21,116 nt of DNA from Defluviitaleaceae bacterium (lineage in GTDB: Bacteria > Bacillota > Clostridia > Lachnospirales > WRAA01), in assembly GCA_009780445.1 (NCBI GenBank), contig WRAA01000008.1:1-21116 (forward strand), written 5' to 3'. The position numbers and the translations under genes are program-made. The number at the start of each line of letters is the position of its first letter. The first letter of the stretch is position 1. Shown one piece after another: positions 14,450 through 21,116 of the stretch. The notes beneath the pieces are model-generated. The model did no database searches. It was not told where the DNA came from and worked only from the letters and a program-made list of their open reading frames with translations.

Positions 14450-14483
14450 ATAATGGTGTTACCGCGATAATGGTGTTACTGCG
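14450..14483. repeat. Tandem 17-bp repeat in the MotE-like/fliK gap
   Basis: Two adjacent 17-bp units, ATAATGGTGTTACCGCG (14450-14466) and ATAATGGTGTTACTGCG (14467-14483), differ at one position. The sequence around the fliK start (ATGGTGTCACC, 14432-14442) looks like a further degenerate partial copy. The repeat lies immediately upstream of the fliK ribosome site. It may be a simple duplication by slippage; no regulator site was recognised. Confidence 0.7.
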
Positions 14484-14500
14484 ACATAGATCTGTGAAGT

Positions 14501-15340
14501 CTATTCAACTTCAACGGCAGTGCCGTCAAAGAAGTCGCCGGGGTACATTTGGCGGATGATGAGAGCGGCGTTTGCCGGCTCCATATTGGAGAGGACTTCG
14601 CCCGAAAAGTTGGCGGGCAGCCTCTGCATGATGGCCACTACAAGCTGTGTGTCCACGGGGATCATCGTCTCGAATACGTCGGACACCGCGCCTTCGTCCA
14701 TAGCGAGTATGTCGGCTATGTAGCGGCGGTATTCCTGCTCGCGGGCGTCGTCGTATACTATCTGCGAAAATATCTCGGCGGCGCGTTCCGGGTCGAAGGA
14801 TTCAAACCAGGCGGCGAAGGCATCGGGCGCGGCGGTTGCCGCTTCGGCTTCAAAGGCGGCGCGGTTGGCCTCCAGCACGTCCTGCGTTACGACCTGCGCC
14901 TCGAGTTCGCTTATGCGGCTCATGTAGATCGTGTTAAGTTCGCTTAACCGCGCGATCTCGTCCAGATGTACTTCCATTTCCGCGCTTAACGCGCCGATCT
15001 CGGCGGTCAGCTCCGCGGGGGTTCGCTCGGGTTCCGCCTCATAGTATTCCATGCCGTATGGCTGTACGAAGTCGCTCACAAACGGCACGTTCACCAGTAC
15101 GGGAGCAAGTGCGCCGTCGCGCAGGTTCATCGGGTTCAGAAACACGATAACGGCAAGCGCGCCCGCCGCAAGAATCAGCGGGAGCAGGATAAGGGCGATT
15201 ATCTTGCCCTTGCTCTTGCCCTTCTTGCTGTCCTTCTTGGCGCGTTTTGCCTCCTCCTTACGGCGGCGGCGTTCGGCCTTTGGGTCAAGTGCGTCTATGT
15301 TAGTGTTGGGTATGCTTGGTTGGGCGGCGGTTTTCGCCAT
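14501..15340 (-). CDS. MotE/YlxF-like membrane protein (MgtE-N-like C-terminus)
   Basis: This 279-aa protein occupies the fliJ-fliK interval where B. subtilis has ylxF, related to MotE stator-chaperone proteins. It has a highly basic cytoplasmic head (ERRRRKEEAKRAKKDSKKGK, 23-42), one membrane helix (47-68), and a predicted coiled coil (about 107-150). The C-terminal helical region resembles the MgtE N-domain fold: FDPERAAEIFSQIVYD, VSDVFETMIPVDTQ, VAIMQRLPANFSGEVLSNME and ANAALIIRQM. In related proteins this module is thought to stabilise MotB. The ATG at 15340 follows GGAGG with a 6-nt gap. Sequence similarity in this group is weak, so name and function rest on architecture and position. 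Confidence 0.8.
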   Translation of the reverse strand: MAKTAAQPSIPNTNIDALDPKAERRRRKEEAKRAKKDSKKGKSKGKIIALILLPLILAAGALAVIVFLNPMNLRDGALAPVLVNVPFVSDFVQPYGMEYYEAEPERTPAELTAEIGALSAEMEVHLDEIARLSELNTIYMSRISELEAQVVTQDVLEANRAAFEAEAATAAPDAFAAWFESFDPERAAEIFSQIVYDDAREQEYRRYIADILAMDEGAVSDVFETMIPVDTQLVVAIMQRLPANFSGEVLSNMEPANAALIIRQMYPGDFFDGTAVEVE

Positions 15341-15364
15341 GGTGGGCCTCCGTATCTGCGCAGG

Positions 15365-15808
15365 CTAGGGCATATTGTTGAACTTGTAGCTGACTACTTC
15401 GTCCGTTGCCCTCTGTTCTGCCCGGGTCTGCTCCTTGTTAAAGTCTATCCTGGCGTTGTCGTGGAGTTTTTCCAGCATCTTGCGCTGTTTCATCGCTTCC
15501 ACAAGCTCCGCGCGCCGTGTTTCGGCCGCCTCGCGTGCCGTGTTTACGCGTTCGTTTGCCGCCGATATGTTCTTCTTCAATAGCTCGATATAGTTGTTGA
15601 ACGACCGCACTTCGGAGGGCTTCACACTGCTTTCCAAGCTTTCGCGGAAGTGAGCGATCTTCGCCCCGCGTTCAGCCTCTAGTCTTGCGTGTTCCCTAAG
15701 CTCTGCGTCAAGCTGCACCATGGCCATGCCATAGTCCTGCCGCGCCTTGTCCTCCAGCTTCACCTTTATGTCGAAGTAGCTTTGCAGGCGGAACTTGAAC
15801 TTAGGCAT
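15365..15808 (-). CDS. fliJ: Flagellar export chaperone FliJ
   Basis: FliJ is a coiled-coil protein that docks on the FliI hexamer and activates export. The 147-aa product is almost wholly alpha-helical and charged, beginning MPKFKFRLQSYFDIKVKLED. The FxFRLQxxLxxK-like start is typical of the family. The ATG at 15808 overlaps the last codons of fliI by 8 bp, with AGAGGA 6 nt upstream. A longer in-frame ORF extending to 15877 lies inside fliI and is rejected. The family is poorly conserved at sequence level. The call depends on the N-terminal motif, coiled-coil character, length and the place directly after fliI. Confidence 0.93.
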   Translation of the reverse strand: MPKFKFRLQSYFDIKVKLEDKARQDYGMAMVQLDAELREHARLEAERGAKIAHFRESLESSVKPSEVRSFNNYIELLKKNISAANERVNTAREAAETRRAELVEAMKQRKMLEKLHDNARIDFNKEQTRAEQRATDEVVSYKFNNMP

Positions 15809-17135
15809 CGAATATCCTCTGCATGGTCTCGAGGGTCTGGCCGCTGTTGAACTTTTCGTCAACTGTCTGCGAAACAAAGGCCTCTATCGCCGGGTGCTTG
15901 TTGATCGCGTCATCGATCTCGGGGCTGCTTCCGCCTACATACGCGCCGATGTTGATAAGATCCTCCGCGTCGGCATAGGTGGCGATGCTCTTCTTGATCC
16001 TGTTGGCCATGTCCCGGTGTTCCGGCGTGATAACGTCGGGCATTACGCGGGACACGCTGGAGAGTACGTCGATTGCTGGGTAGCGGTTCCTGTTGGCGAT
16101 ATCGCGGCTTAGGACTATGTGTCCGTCGAGTATGCCGCGCGCGGTGTCCGTCACGGGTTCGCTCATGTCGTCGCCGTCCACCAGCACGGTGTACATGCCT
16201 GTGATAGAGCCGATGCTGCTGGTGCCGGCTCTCTCCAGAAGCTTCGGCATAACCGCGAACACCGAAGGGGTGTAGCCGCGCGACACCGGCGGTTCGCCGA
16301 TGGCCAGCCCAACCTCGCGCTGTGCCATTGCGTAGCGCGTCAGTGAGTCCATCAGCAGTATTACGTCCTTGCCCTGCTTGCGGAAGTACTCCGCGATGGT
16401 CGTGGCGACTTCGGCGGCTTTTATGCGCACCAGTGCGGGCTGATCGCTCGTGGCGACAACCAGCACAGAACGCGCCAAGCCCTCCGCGCCGAGATCCTTC
16501 TCTATAAACTCGCGCACCTCGCGCCCCCGCTCGCCCACAAGGGCTATCACGGTGACTTCGGCGGCGGTGTTGCGTGCTATCATGCCCATCAAGGTGCTCT
16601 TGCCCACGCCGCTTCCCGCAAATATGCCCACACGCTGACCCTTGCCGACAGTCAGCAGGCCGTCAACGGCCTTGATGCCAAGCTCCAGGTTCTCGTGTAT
16701 GCGTGAGCGCGTAAGCGGGTTGGGAGACTTCCAGCTAAGCGGCCAGTCCTCTCCGTCGAAGATGGGGCCTTTTTCGTCCATGGGGCGGCCAAGGCCGTCC
16801 AGCACCCTGCCGATAAGCTTCTCGCCGACCTTCACGGTCAGCGGCTTGCCCAAGGCCTCCACAACACACCCGGGGCTGATGCCCTCCATGTTGCCCAGCG
16901 GCATAAGCAGAATCTTGTTATCGCGGAAACCCACGACCTGCGAGAGGGTGCCCTGCTCCCTCTTAGACTTACGGATCAGGCACGAACTGCCGATCCTCAC
17001 GTCAGGCCCCTGCGATTCGATAGTGAGTCCGACAACCTGGGTCACGCGGCCGAGGCGTTTGACATAATCTTCGTCCAGCAAGTCCAGATATTTCGACATG
17101 TTGATGCTGTGTGCAAGGTTGTCAGTGGTCCTCAT
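15801..17135 (-). CDS. fliI: Flagellum-specific ATPase FliI
   Basis: FliI is the hexameric ATPase of the flagellar type III export system, related to F1-ATPase beta. The 444-aa sequence has a Walker A motif, GSGVGKST (174-181), GERGREVREF with the conserved glutamates (201-210), and Walker B VILLMDSLTRYAMAQRE (258-274). The FliI/YscN signature PPVSRGYTPSVFAVMPKLLE (282-301) is also present. Length is typical. The start at 17135 overlaps the fliH 3' end by 14 bp and follows GGGGAA. The next in-frame ATG (17099) has no ribosome site. FliH, FliI and FliJ are encoded in the order of the physical complex they form. Confidence 0.98.
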   Translation of the reverse strand: MRTTDNLAHSINMSKYLDLLDEDYVKRLGRVTQVVGLTIESQGPDVRIGSSCLIRKSKREQGTLSQVVGFRDNKILLMPLGNMEGISPGCVVEALGKPLTVKVGEKLIGRVLDGLGRPMDEKGPIFDGEDWPLSWKSPNPLTRSRIHENLELGIKAVDGLLTVGKGQRVGIFAGSGVGKSTLMGMIARNTAAEVTVIALVGERGREVREFIEKDLGAEGLARSVLVVATSDQPALVRIKAAEVATTIAEYFRKQGKDVILLMDSLTRYAMAQREVGLAIGEPPVSRGYTPSVFAVMPKLLERAGTSSIGSITGMYTVLVDGDDMSEPVTDTARGILDGHIVLSRDIANRNRYPAIDVLSSVSRVMPDVITPEHRDMANRIKKSIATYADAEDLINIGAYVGGSSPEIDDAINKHPAIEAFVSQTVDEKFNSGQTLETMQRIFDA

Positions 17136-17895
17136 GCAGTTCCCCGATTCTGTATAGGTACATAAGGTTCTCCTTCAGCATCCTGTAGGACGATTCAAGG
17201 CTGATGTCCACAATGCCCAGCGGTGTTTCCAGCACGCACTCGGCCTTCTTGAATGTAACATCCTTGGCTATCTCGATGTTCACGGCGGTGTCCACCGCGG
17301 CGGCTATCTCGTCCCGGCTTGCCAGCACTTCGTCGTAGTCGTCGGGGGATACGCGTATGGTTACGTCTCCCGTGGCGTTCATGTTGCTAAGCTGTCCGCG
17401 TACCAGCATGGCCACAATTCCCGGGTGTATTTCAATAGTATTTGCCAATAATTTGTTAACTAATTTTGAAATTAATTCCACTACCTCGCGCTCAACGCTG
17501 AACACAATCTCTTCGCGGCGGCGGTGTGCGTCCTCCAGCACGTCCCGGGCTTCGCGGCGCAGGCGTTCGCCTTCGGCCTCGCCAAGCTTCAAGCCTTCGG
17601 CAAAACCCTTGTCGCGGGCGTCGCCGGTTATCTGCTGTGTCGTCTCCTGCGCTTCCTCCCGTGCTTCTTGCAGGATCACGCCGGCCCGGACTGTCGCGCT
17701 GTTGAGTATAAGCTCCGCGCCCACGCGTGCGCGTTCGAACATTTCTTCCACGGTGCGCAGATCTTCCTTGGCGGTAGCGCGGGAGTTCTTCTGTTCGGCA
17801 GCCCCGCCGTAAACTTCTTTAGACGGCGGCACGCCGACCGTAACCTTGTTGGCATCGTCAACCTGTGTCTGGTAATACTTCAGCACCCTAGACAA
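17122..17895 (-). CDS. fliH: Flagellar assembly protein FliH
   Basis: FliH is the stalk-like regulator that binds FliI and tethers it to the C ring and export gate. The 257-aa product has a variable N-terminus, a long charged helical region with many Glu/Ala/Arg residues (about 45-150), and a C-terminal domain resembling the V-ATPase E-subunit: VELISKLVNKLLANTIEIHP, then VTIRVSPDDYDEV and ECVLETPLGIVDISLESSY. I accept the TTG start at 17895, 9 nt after GGAGGAG; this overlaps fliG by 8 bp. The GTG at 17886 is too far from the ribosome site. The rare start codon may lower output relative to fliG. Confidence 0.94.
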   Translation of the reverse strand: MSRVLKYYQTQVDDANKVTVGVPPSKEVYGGAAEQKNSRATAKEDLRTVEEMFERARVGAELILNSATVRAGVILQEAREEAQETTQQITGDARDKGFAEGLKLGEAEGERLRREARDVLEDAHRRREEIVFSVEREVVELISKLVNKLLANTIEIHPGIVAMLVRGQLSNMNATGDVTIRVSPDDYDEVLASRDEIAAAVDTAVNIEIAKDVTFKKAECVLETPLGIVDISLESSYRMLKENLMYLYRIGELHEDH

Positions 17896-18907
17896 TCAGA
17901 TCATCTCCTCCGCCACGGGCAATGATAATTTCGCCGGTATCCTGCAGCTTGCGGATGATATTGACGATCTTCTGCTGTGCCTCCTCCACGTCGGTCTTGC
18001 GAACGGGACCCATGTAGTCCATGTCCTCGCGGATCATCGCGCCGAGACGCTTCGACATATTGCTTAGTACGAAGTCCTGCACTTCCGAGGAAGAGCCCTT
18101 GAGCGCGATAGCCAGATCCTTGTTGTCGATCTCCTGGCGCAGAACAAGCTGCATGTCTCTGTTGCTGAGAGCAATAAGATCTTCGAATACGAACATCTTC
18201 TGCTTGATCTCTTCCGCCAGTTCCACATCTTCTGTTTCCAGAGATTCCAGTATGTTCTTTTCAGTGGTTCTGTCGACAGAGTTAAGTATTTCAACAACAG
18301 CGTCCACGCCGCCGACTGTGGCCGAATCTTCGGTCATCAGCGTCGAAAGCTTCTTCTCCAATGCTCTCTCAACTTCCTTTATGATATCGGGCGATGTCCT
18401 GTCCATCATGGCTATTCTGCGGGTTACGTCGGCCTGTTTGTCCTGTGTGAGGTTCACCAGCACATCGGCGGCCTGTTTCGGTTTAAGGTAGGACAGGATG
18501 AGTGCGATGGTCTGCGGATGTTCGTTTTGTATAAAGTTCAGGATCTGGCTTGCGTCGGTCTTTCGCACAAAGTCGAAGGGGCGAACCTGCAGCGACACCG
18601 TAAGCTTCGAGATAACCTGGAACGCCCTTTCGGGGCCCAGAGCCTGCTCCAGAAGCTGCTTGGCATAGCCGATACCGCCTTCGGTGATGTACTGCTGCGC
18701 AATACAGATCTGGTAGAACTCTTCCATCACGCTTTCCTTTGTCTCCGGGGAGACAATGGCCGTGTTGGCGATCTCCAGAGTAATGCCTTCGATCTCCTCT
18801 TCCTTTAGGTGCTTGAACACCTTTGCGCTCTTCTCCGGCCCCATGGCTATAAGGAGGACAGCCGCCTTTTCACGCCCCGACAATTCTTTTGCAGTTGCAG
18901 CAGGCAT
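17888..18907 (-). CDS. fliG: Flagellar motor switch protein FliG
   Basis: FliG is the C-ring protein that mounts on FliF and receives torque from MotA. The 339-aa product has the N-terminal domain (ELSGREKAAVLLIAMGPEKS), the middle-domain EHPQ motif (129-132) in NEHPQTIALILSYLKP, and the C-terminal torque region with the charged helix (SNRDMQLVLRQEIDNKDLAI). The start is the ATG at 18907: GGAGGTGA, formed by the last codons and stop of fliF, lies 5 nt upstream. The in-frame GTG at 18916 overlaps that site and is unlikely. The arrangement predicts tight FliF-FliG translational coupling. Charged residues known to matter for torque appear retained. Confidence 0.97.
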   Translation of the reverse strand: MPAATAKELSGREKAAVLLIAMGPEKSAKVFKHLKEEEIEGITLEIANTAIVSPETKESVMEEFYQICIAQQYITEGGIGYAKQLLEQALGPERAFQVISKLTVSLQVRPFDFVRKTDASQILNFIQNEHPQTIALILSYLKPKQAADVLVNLTQDKQADVTRRIAMMDRTSPDIIKEVERALEKKLSTLMTEDSATVGGVDAVVEILNSVDRTTEKNILESLETEDVELAEEIKQKMFVFEDLIALSNRDMQLVLRQEIDNKDLAIALKGSSSEVQDFVLSNMSKRLGAMIREDMDYMGPVRKTDVEEAQQKIVNIIRKLQDTGEIIIARGGGDDLIV

Positions 18908-18912
18908 TGCTG

Positions 18913-20541
18913 TCACCTCCAGTCATCACTAAGCCAGTTTCGCAGAAGCGCGGCAACGGCGTCCGGGTTTTCGTCCACAAATTTGTCCAGCAGCTTCTTG
19001 AGTTCCGAATCTTCCATGGTGATGCCGCCGAGAGTTTCTTCCATAGCCGCCTCGCGCTGTTCCTCCAGCTGTGTGCTGACGAGAAGATCCTCCACCGACA
19101 GCTCCGGCTCGATCTCCGTAACTTCGTCCGCCTGTGCCCTGCGCAGTATGCCCCACGCCAGCAGGAGGATAAGCAGTGCAACGAGACCCAGTGCCACAAG
19201 CGTCGCCAGGTTCATGCCCGGAGCCGGTACGTATGGTATGAACACGGGCACTTCAAAGCCGGAGGCCTCGATGGTGCCAAGGCCGGTGCCAGCGAACAAT
19301 ATGTTCATAACGGCCTCGCCCACGTCAAAGGTTGTGGGCAGCATGGTCTGCTGGTAGGCCTCCCATGTTATGCCTGTGTCTCCGCCGATTATGCCGGTGT
19401 TCAGCAGCTGTTCCTCGTACACATGTACATATCGGAACACCACCACCGATGCGGATGATGCGTCAAAAACTACGCCGCCGGAGGGAGTGCGCCGAACCTG
19501 TTCGTGAATGTTGTGCAGGAAGTTCCTGGTCTCGCGCCGCACCGATGCACTGCCCGCCATGTCGCCGCCCATCAAGTAGTTGATGTTGGCGTTGGGCGCA
19601 AGGCCCGGTTCAGCGTCCACCATACGGTTTTCGACTTCCTGACGCTCTGTTTGTTCGTGGTCTACCAAGCCCGTCGGGCTTTCAGGCCCCATGGGCGATG
19701 TATATATTATCTCGTGAGTTTCGTCGGTTGAGAGGTTCAGCACCAGGTTGGACAGCACGCGTACTTCGTCGAAGAGCGGCCCAAGCAGGAAGCGCACCTG
19801 TGTCTCCATCTCCGCCCGGCGTATGCGTTCAAGCTCGAACTCGCCGCTTGCCAGCTGACCCTGGACGTTCTCCCCGGCATAGTACAGCAGGTTGCCGGAG
19901 GTGTCGACAATGGTCACGTTCTCCGATTCCAGCCCCGCCACAGACATAGCCAAGTACCGCGCGATTGCGGCGGCCTGATGCCTGTCCAACGGACGGCTTA
20001 GGGCAAGCTGTACACCCGCGGTTGCGCGCTCATCGGTGGGCAACGGTATGGGGCTTCGGCGCGGAATGTTCAGGTTTACCACGGCGTTTTCCACGCCGTC
20101 TATCATACGCAGGCTCTGCGCAAGCTCGTTTTCGCGGGCGTGCTGGAAGTTGCGCTGTATGATGCTGTCCGGAGTGCCTACGCCGCTGTTTTCAAGCGCG
20201 TCGGCAAAGGTGAACATGTTGGCCGTGTCGATTCCGCTTACGGCGACCGTAAGGTTCGCGCGGCCTACGTCCTGTTCGCGCACCATCAAGGCCGTGGCGT
20301 TGTCAGCCGTGCGGCTGGGTATGCCGGCGGAGTTCAGCGCGATCTGCATTTCGGCCACAGAGTTCCACGTCGCCCCGCTTATAAACGTGACCCAGTTCGG
20401 ACGCAACAAAAGATACGACGTAATAGATATCGCCGCAAGCAGTATAACAATGGTCGCCACAAGCTTCTGCTTGCGCGGCCTCTCCATTTCCGAAAACTTT
20501 GACCATATATCCTGAACAAATCGTTTTGCCCGTTCTTGCAT
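18913..20541 (-). CDS. fliF: Flagellar MS-ring protein FliF
   Basis: This 542-aa protein forms the MS ring, the base of the flagellum. Two membrane helices bracket the periplasmic part: residues 27-46 and about 445-466. Between them lie the ring-building domains, including the YscJ/FliF segment with LAQSLRMIDGVENAVVNLNI and LDRHQAAAIARYLAMSVAGL. The C-terminal tail (KKLLDKFVDENPDAVAALLR, then NWLSDDWR) is the FliG-binding segment. Length matches the family. The ATG at 20541 follows GAGGTGAGAG. The end of the gene provides the fliG ribosome site. It sits after fliE and before fliG, as in B. subtilis. Confidence 0.97.
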   Translation of the reverse strand: MQERAKRFVQDIWSKFSEMERPRKQKLVATIVILLAAISITSYLLLRPNWVTFISGATWNSVAEMQIALNSAGIPSRTADNATALMVREQDVGRANLTVAVSGIDTANMFTFADALENSGVGTPDSIIQRNFQHARENELAQSLRMIDGVENAVVNLNIPRRSPIPLPTDERATAGVQLALSRPLDRHQAAAIARYLAMSVAGLESENVTIVDTSGNLLYYAGENVQGQLASGEFELERIRRAEMETQVRFLLGPLFDEVRVLSNLVLNLSTDETHEIIYTSPMGPESPTGLVDHEQTERQEVENRMVDAEPGLAPNANINYLMGGDMAGSASVRRETRNFLHNIHEQVRRTPSGGVVFDASSASVVVFRYVHVYEEQLLNTGIIGGDTGITWEAYQQTMLPTTFDVGEAVMNILFAGTGLGTIEASGFEVPVFIPYVPAPGMNLATLVALGLVALLILLLAWGILRRAQADEVTEIEPELSVEDLLVSTQLEEQREAAMEETLGGITMEDSELKKLLDKFVDENPDAVAALLRNWLSDDWR

Positions 20542-20580
20542 ATGCTGCTCTCACCTCGTTGGCACAAAGATTTCGGAAAA

Positions 20581-20889
20581 TTAAACCTGCATCCTCATGA
20601 TCTCCTGATATGCCTGCACTGCCCTTGTTACGACGTTAACAGTGAAGTTCATGGAGGAGTAGGCCCGTTCCTGCGCCAATATCACGGTAAGGAAGTTGTC
20701 TGTCCGGCCTGTTGCAAAGTCAATTTGAGCCACGTCGGCCTCGGTCGAGAGGGCGTTCGCCCTGTTAAACATCGCCGAAGCGGCGGACAGAACATCGTCA
20801 AACACCTGGGTCTGACGCATCCGCGTAGCAGCCAAATTATCCGCAGAAGCCAGCGGACCGGTAAGCGGTCCGATTGAATTCGCTTGCAT
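20581..20889 (-). CDS. fliE: Flagellar hook-basal body protein FliE
   Basis: FliE is the adapter that joins the MS ring and export gate to the rod. The 102-aa product is helical and carries the family pattern, with DNFLTVILAQERAYSSMNFT and the C-terminal VVTRAVQAYQEIMRMQV. The ATG at 20889 is preceded by AAGGAG with an 8-nt gap. It lies between flgC and fliF, 39 bp before fliF. The N-terminal 20 residues are variable, as in other FliE proteins. Confidence 0.96.
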   Translation of the reverse strand: MQANSIGPLTGPLASADNLAATRMRQTQVFDDVLSAASAMFNRANALSTEADVAQIDFATGRTDNFLTVILAQERAYSSMNFTVNVVTRAVQAYQEIMRMQV

Positions 20890-20937
20890 ATATGTTCTCC
20901 TTATCGAAAGGTCGTGGTCTGGCTAAACGCCGGCACT

Positions 20938-21116
20938 TTACTGCCGGCCGATCTCCAGCGTGCGGGATATCATGCCGCGTGTGACGTCCATCGCCGTGAC
21001 GTTCGCTTCGTAGGAGCGGCTGGCCGAAATCATGTTAACCATCTCCATAACGATGTTGATGTTCGGCATCTGCACATATCCGTCGGCATCGGCGTCGGGG
21101 TGGCCGGGGTCGTGAA
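20938..21116 (-). CDS. flgC: Flagellar rod protein FlgC, C-terminal part (cut by window edge)
   Basis: The last 59 codons of flgC are present before the TAA stop at 20940-20938; the rest lies beyond the right edge of the window. The visible sequence, HDPGHPDADADGYVQMPNIN, then MEMVNMISASRSYEANVTAM and LEIGRQ at the end, is diagnostic of FlgC. The DPGHPDAD-x-DGYV block and the C-terminal D0 helix are especially clear. FlgC forms part of the proximal rod with FlgB, FlgF and FliE. The gene is followed after 48 bp by fliE. flgB, expected upstream, is outside the window. Confidence 0.95.
   Translation of the reverse strand, partial: HDPGHPDADADGYVQMPNINIVMEMVNMISASRSYEANVTAMDVTRGMISRTLEIGRQ

Overview
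The window holds most of a single large flagellar (fla/che-type) gene cluster, read entirely on the minus strand from right to left, with a glucosamine-6-phosphate deaminase gene at its end and a short non-coding tail at the left edge. Gene content and order follow the Bacillus subtilis fla/che cluster closely: flgC, fliE, fliF, fliG, fliH, fliI, fliJ, a MotE/YlxF-like gene, fliK, flgD, flgE, flbD, fliL, fliM, fliY, cheY, fliO, fliP, fliQ, fliR, flhB. It also has motA-motB between flbD and fliL and a TIGR02530-type flagellar gene between flgD and flgE, both familiar from Clostridia. FliY (a CheC-type phosphatase fused to a FliN domain), the CheY type and strong AGGAGG ribosome sites point to a motile member of the Bacillota, most likely class Clostridia, with moderately high G+C. 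I cannot name the genus.

Layout from right (transcriptionally first) to left: rod and basal body (flgC partial, fliE, fliF, fliG; 21116-17888); export ATPase complex (fliH, fliI, fliJ; 17895-15365); stator chaperone-like and hook-length/hook-cap genes (MotE-like, fliK, flgD, TIGR02530; 15340-11529); an 87-residue unrecognised gene with an internal duplication (11430-11167); the hook gene flgE (11135-9774); a 130-bp gap carrying a sigma-A-like promoter and a leader hairpin; motor genes flbD, motA, motB, fliL (9643-7294); switch and signalling genes fliM, fliY, cheY (7274-4641); the export gate fliO, fliP, fliQ, fliR, flhB (4640-1183); then nagB (1153-395), a Rho-independent terminator (178-143) and a 129-bp MITE-like near-palindrome at the left edge.

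Genes are tightly packed, often overlapping or separated by fewer than 30 bp. Several ribosome sites lie inside the last codons of the preceding gene, as expected for translational coupling. The gene products build one machine in assembly order: MS ring and rod, export apparatus, hook, stator and switch, with CheY/FliY linking it to chemotaxis. The N-terminal part of flgC lies outside the window and flhA is absent: nagB sits where flhA follows flhB in B. subtilis.

The less ordinary items are the duplicated 87-aa protein, an enlarged FlgD with about four copies of a beta-rich module, two internal promoters (before flbD and nagB) sharing a 12-nt block, GC-rich hairpins before the 87-aa gene, and the MITE-like element. 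I found no CRISPR array, tRNA, rRNA, transposase gene or defence system.
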